Assembly: GCA_013396525.1 (NCBI GenBank) | Contig: VWYX01000939.1 | Location: 222,793-286,792, forward strand | Reading direction: 5' to 3' | Source of the DNA: Chaetorhynchus papuensis | Lineage: Eukaryota > Chordata > Aves > Passeriformes > Rhipiduridae | Length of the DNA: 64,000 nucleotides | Part shown: piece after piece, positions 62,246-64,000 of the stretch | How the letters are laid out: every line of letters starts with the position of its first letter | How positions within the stretch are numbered: position 1 is the first letter of the stretch | Made by a program: the position numbers and the translations under genes | Notes under the pieces: generated by a model | The model's database searches: none | What the model was told of the DNA's origin: nothing | Seen by the model: only the letters and a program-made list of their open reading frames with translations

Positions 62246-62341
62246 CCACAGAAAAGCACAACGTCCCCAAAGCAACGGATGGACACTTCCTCTATAGATC
62301 CAGCACATGGAGAGGGTGTGAGTGTGAGTGTGCTCGCCCCC

Positions 62342-62573
62342 CTAGAAAGGCAGCCAGGTCACTAGGGCGGCCCACAGAGCCGCCAGGAGCAGGGGCAAGG
62401 CCGGCGGGAGGAGGGACGGTGCCGCGCCGCTGCCGCCTCCGCACAGTTCAAATAAGCTGCCTTGGAAATCGAGGTTTTTGGATTCCCGTCTCAATTTCTC
62501 CCAGAGGTCTGTCGCTCCTTCCTGGCAATCGGTGAGCGCTGTGAGGGTGCAGGCGTGGAAATCATCCCAGTAC
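62342..62573 (-). CDS. NRN1: Neuritin, last coding exon (partial gene)
   Basis: Neuritin (CPG15) is a small, secreted or GPI-anchored neuronal protein induced by activity. It promotes neurite growth, synapse maturation and neuronal survival. This exon encodes the last 76 residues. They open with YWDDFHACTLTALTDCQEGA, continue WEKLRRESKNL and GSLFELCG, and end in a hydrophobic tail (LLPPALPLLLAALWAALVTW), the expected GPI-attachment signal following a small-residue stretch GGGSGAA. Three cysteines of the cysteine-rich fold are present (in ACT, DCQ and ELC). The exon starts with a G that completes a split codon after the acceptor, and stops at TAG (62342-62344). Residues agree far better with NRN1 than with NRN1L. 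The tail is richer in leucine and alanine than in mammals. The signal peptide and N-terminal half lie beyond 64000. Identity is very secure. Confidence 0.96.
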
Positions 62574-63130
62574 CTGCAGGAGGGGAGAGCAGCCGGCGTC
62601 AAAACAGGCACGCGTCCACCTTCCCGGGGAGGGGCCCGCCCCTCGGGCCCGCCGCCCCCTTCTCCCGCTGGCGGAGCCGAGCCGGGCATGCCTAAAAGGG
62701 AGGCTGGGCCGGCGGGGAGGAGCCGCTGGCTGTGGTTTCGGTGGTCCCCCCCATCCCAACCCCGCCTTCGGCACCAGCCCGGGAGGGGTGCTGCAAAACT
62801 TGCTTTGCTGGGTCTGTGGCGGAGGGGTCTTTGCCTGACGGGGGTGGGGGACATGCACCCCTCGGCTGTCAGAAGCCAGCCTAGGAGCCCACGGGCGTCC
62901 CGAGGGTTTCTCGTCACCGGTGGGAGCGGGCAGACGGGGGTGGGAAAGGCGCATGGAAACCCTCGGGGGGGATCCCCCGGGTCAGGAAAAGGTCCTTACT
63001 GCAGGAAAATGACAAGGAGCAAGAGTGGGAGAAGCAGGAAGGAGTACCTTGCCTTTCTGGGGGCCTCTCACCGACCCGCAGCAGGGCGGCGGGAGGGACC
63101 CCTGATCCATGGCCAGGGGTCTATAGGCAG
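62380..63130. promoter_or_regulatory. CpG-rich domain over NRN1 last exon and intron 2
   Basis: GC and CpG content are high across the coding exon and the adjoining intron. This causes long chance frames on both strands, including a 314-codon plus-strand frame. High GC around NRN1 is common in birds. I see no second gene. Confidence 0.6.
62574..62592 (-). other. Splice acceptor of the NRN1 last exon
   Basis: On the minus strand a pyrimidine-rich ctctcccctcctgcag ends in AG at 62575-62574, followed by GTACTGG. Without splicing the frame would read C-R before the tyrosine. With splicing, G completes a split codon, consistent with threonine at this position in other neuritins. This fixes the exon start at 62573. 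Confidence 0.9.
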
Positions 63131-64000
63131 CGAAGGGATTATCTTTCTTAGGATAATTTCCAGCTATTTGCACATTTTCCCCCTTTTTCTTTCAATTCCT
63201 TTCGTCACGGGGACTGGACCGGCGTTTATCGCCGGGGCAGGACCCGTCGTCCACGGACCACATAGAGAGGGTACGGGAGGATCTTTACTCTCCATGTCTG
63301 GGTTATCGAAAATCACCCCGAATCTGCCCTCTACCTTCTATTTCCCCCACGCCTCAAGGCAGACGTCTGCAAAACTCGGTCTTGATTTTCTTTCTTTTTC
63401 TTTCTTTTTTTTCCCGAAGTAGTCCTACAGCTTCTAATTTATGAGCACTCTAAGCTCGTTGTAGACTCCCAATGTTTGCTACATTTGTAATAAATAATGA
63501 GATACTGAGAAGCCAGAGTCTGAGAGTGTGCCTCTCCTGCAGTATTTCTGCTGTAATTGCATCTCCCAAAGGAAAATTAAATCTTTCACCATCTTCTTTC
63601 AATACACATCCCGACACAGGGCGAAGGCAATCGGATGGTGGGAGGTGGTCGCGAAAAGGGTCTTTCTTGGAAAAGAGTTACTTTTTACAGATCAGGATCA
63701 CATCTGGTCTGGCACTCGAGGGCAAAAGACATCATATCAGGACGCTGCTGCCCCTGGGTATTTATTTCTTTTGCAGGACACAAAGTAAACTGCAGCCCAG
63801 TATTTACAGCGAGGTGCCAGACTTATTGGGTGTTTGTCTCAGAAATCTCTAGGTAGGAAGAGGGGAGTGTTACAGTCTCTTCTCACTTTTCCTTTCTTTT
63901 CTTTTTTTCCTTTCCTTTCCTTTCCTTTCCTTTCCTTTCCTTTCCTTTCCTTTCCTTTCCTTTCCTTTCCTTTCCTTTCCTTTCCTTTCCTTTCCTTTCC
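62593..64000 (-). other. NRN1 intron 2 (partial)
   Basis: This is the sequence from the acceptor to the window edge. I looked on the minus strand for the preceding exon, expected to encode a GKCDAVFKG-type segment and a DDK segment, and did not find it. The intron must therefore extend past 64000. The first 550 bp are CpG-rich, the rest is ordinary, and the final 95 bp are a pentanucleotide repeat. Confidence 0.75.
63906..64000. repeat. (TTTCC)19 pentanucleotide microsatellite, runs off the edge
   Basis: Nineteen perfect tttcc units (GGAAA on the NRN1 strand), preceded by a looser pyrimidine run from 63886. The array continues to the last base, so its full length is unknown. Confidence 0.98.

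Larger units (their letters stand above)
61256..62341 (-). other. NRN1 3'UTR
   Basis: This is the untranslated part of the last NRN1 exon, about 1.09 kb from the stop codon to the expected cleavage site. Read on the minus strand, several segments match my memory of the mammalian NRN1 3'UTR: cggacctcagcttt (62077-62090), aggaacggctctgggccacc (61981-62000), ggtgaataattcac (61819-61832), acctgaatatccaacc (61483-61498), gagccttgattttaaa (61381-61396) and ttgctacaaagtatagac (61292-61309). Conservation of UTR blocks across amniotes supports orthology to NRN1 rather than to the paralogue NRN1L. The UTR also holds A/T-rich runs and a trinucleotide repeat at 62203-62245. Neuritin mRNA is known to be bound by HuD, and its UTRs have been implicated in axonal localisation, so the conserved blocks may carry such signals. 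Confidence 0.9.

Noticed and set aside
62126..62365. Open frame with a nine-histidine run
   Set aside because: The histidines come from the CAC/CAT microsatellite in the NRN1 3'UTR, read on the wrong strand.
62478..63422. 314-codon open frame on the plus strand, the longest in the window
   Set aside because: It lies antisense to the NRN1 exon and in CpG-rich intron DNA, where stop codons are rare. Its residues are low-complexity Gly/Arg/Pro/Ser without any domain, and competing long frames exist on the other strand.
1..64000. FARS2 exons, functional tRNA genes, CRISPR arrays
   Set aside because: I looked for FARS2 C-terminal residues and complete tRNA box A/B pairs and found none that fit; CRISPR arrays do not apply to this vertebrate DNA and no regular spaced repeats are present.

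Overview
This window is vertebrate nuclear DNA, almost certainly from a bird and probably a songbird. Most of it is non-coding. The signs are several CR1 LINE copies in typical avian states (5'-truncated, both strands), one SINE with a tRNA-Ile-like head and a CR1-type tail (the architecture of songbird TguSINE1), an avian-type retroviral LTR, and at the right end the last exon of a vertebrate gene, NRN1 (neuritin/CPG15). There are no operons, no CRISPR arrays and no prokaryotic-style gene density.

The only protein-coding sequence I can support is the terminal coding exon of NRN1 on the minus strand (62342-62573). Its splice acceptor lies at 62574-62575. A 3'UTR of about 1.1 kb runs leftward to a canonical poly(A) signal at 61276-61281. 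Intron 2 runs from 62574 off the right edge, so the upstream exons (signal peptide and most of the mature protein) are outside the window. In other amniotes NRN1 lies between FARS2 and F13A1, so the roughly 61 kb to the left is most likely NRN1-FARS2 intergenic DNA. I found no FARS2 exon in it.

Layout. 1-5.2 kb: unique intergenic DNA. 5.2-6.4 kb: an old repeat-like stretch and a CR1 reverse-transcriptase fragment (minus). 8.1-8.4 kb: CR1 3' end (plus). 10.2-10.4 kb: ancient CR1/L3-like relic. 14.4-15.05 kb: tRNA-Lys-like relic and the tRNA-Ile/CR1 SINE. 16.4-17.0 kb: a CR1 pair arranged like a 5'-inverted insertion. 24.2-25.5 kb: a decayed repeat array with a recurring AATAAA/TAAAG core. 28.09-28.17 kb: a 14-N assembly gap and a 22-bp tandem repeat. 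29.6-30.7 kb: 1-kb CR1 (minus). 38.1-38.3 kb: young CR1 3' tail. 39.65-39.96 kb: old CR1-like relic. 42.2-42.7 kb: LTR (minus). From 54 kb the sequence becomes richer in CpG and in transcription-factor-like motifs. From 58.3 kb to the end it is a chain of CpG-rich blocks around the 3' half of NRN1, including an orphan CpG island (59.4-60.0 kb) and a TATA-bearing, promoter-like block (60.65-60.78 kb) that points toward NRN1.

No new protein-based system is visible. The most promising points are the CpG-island/TATA cluster convergent with NRN1, several motif-dense non-coding blocks that could be NRN1 enhancers, the possible twin-primed CR1, and the unexplained array at 24.2-25.5 kb. All assignments come from reading the sequence and remembered family features. 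No alignment was run.
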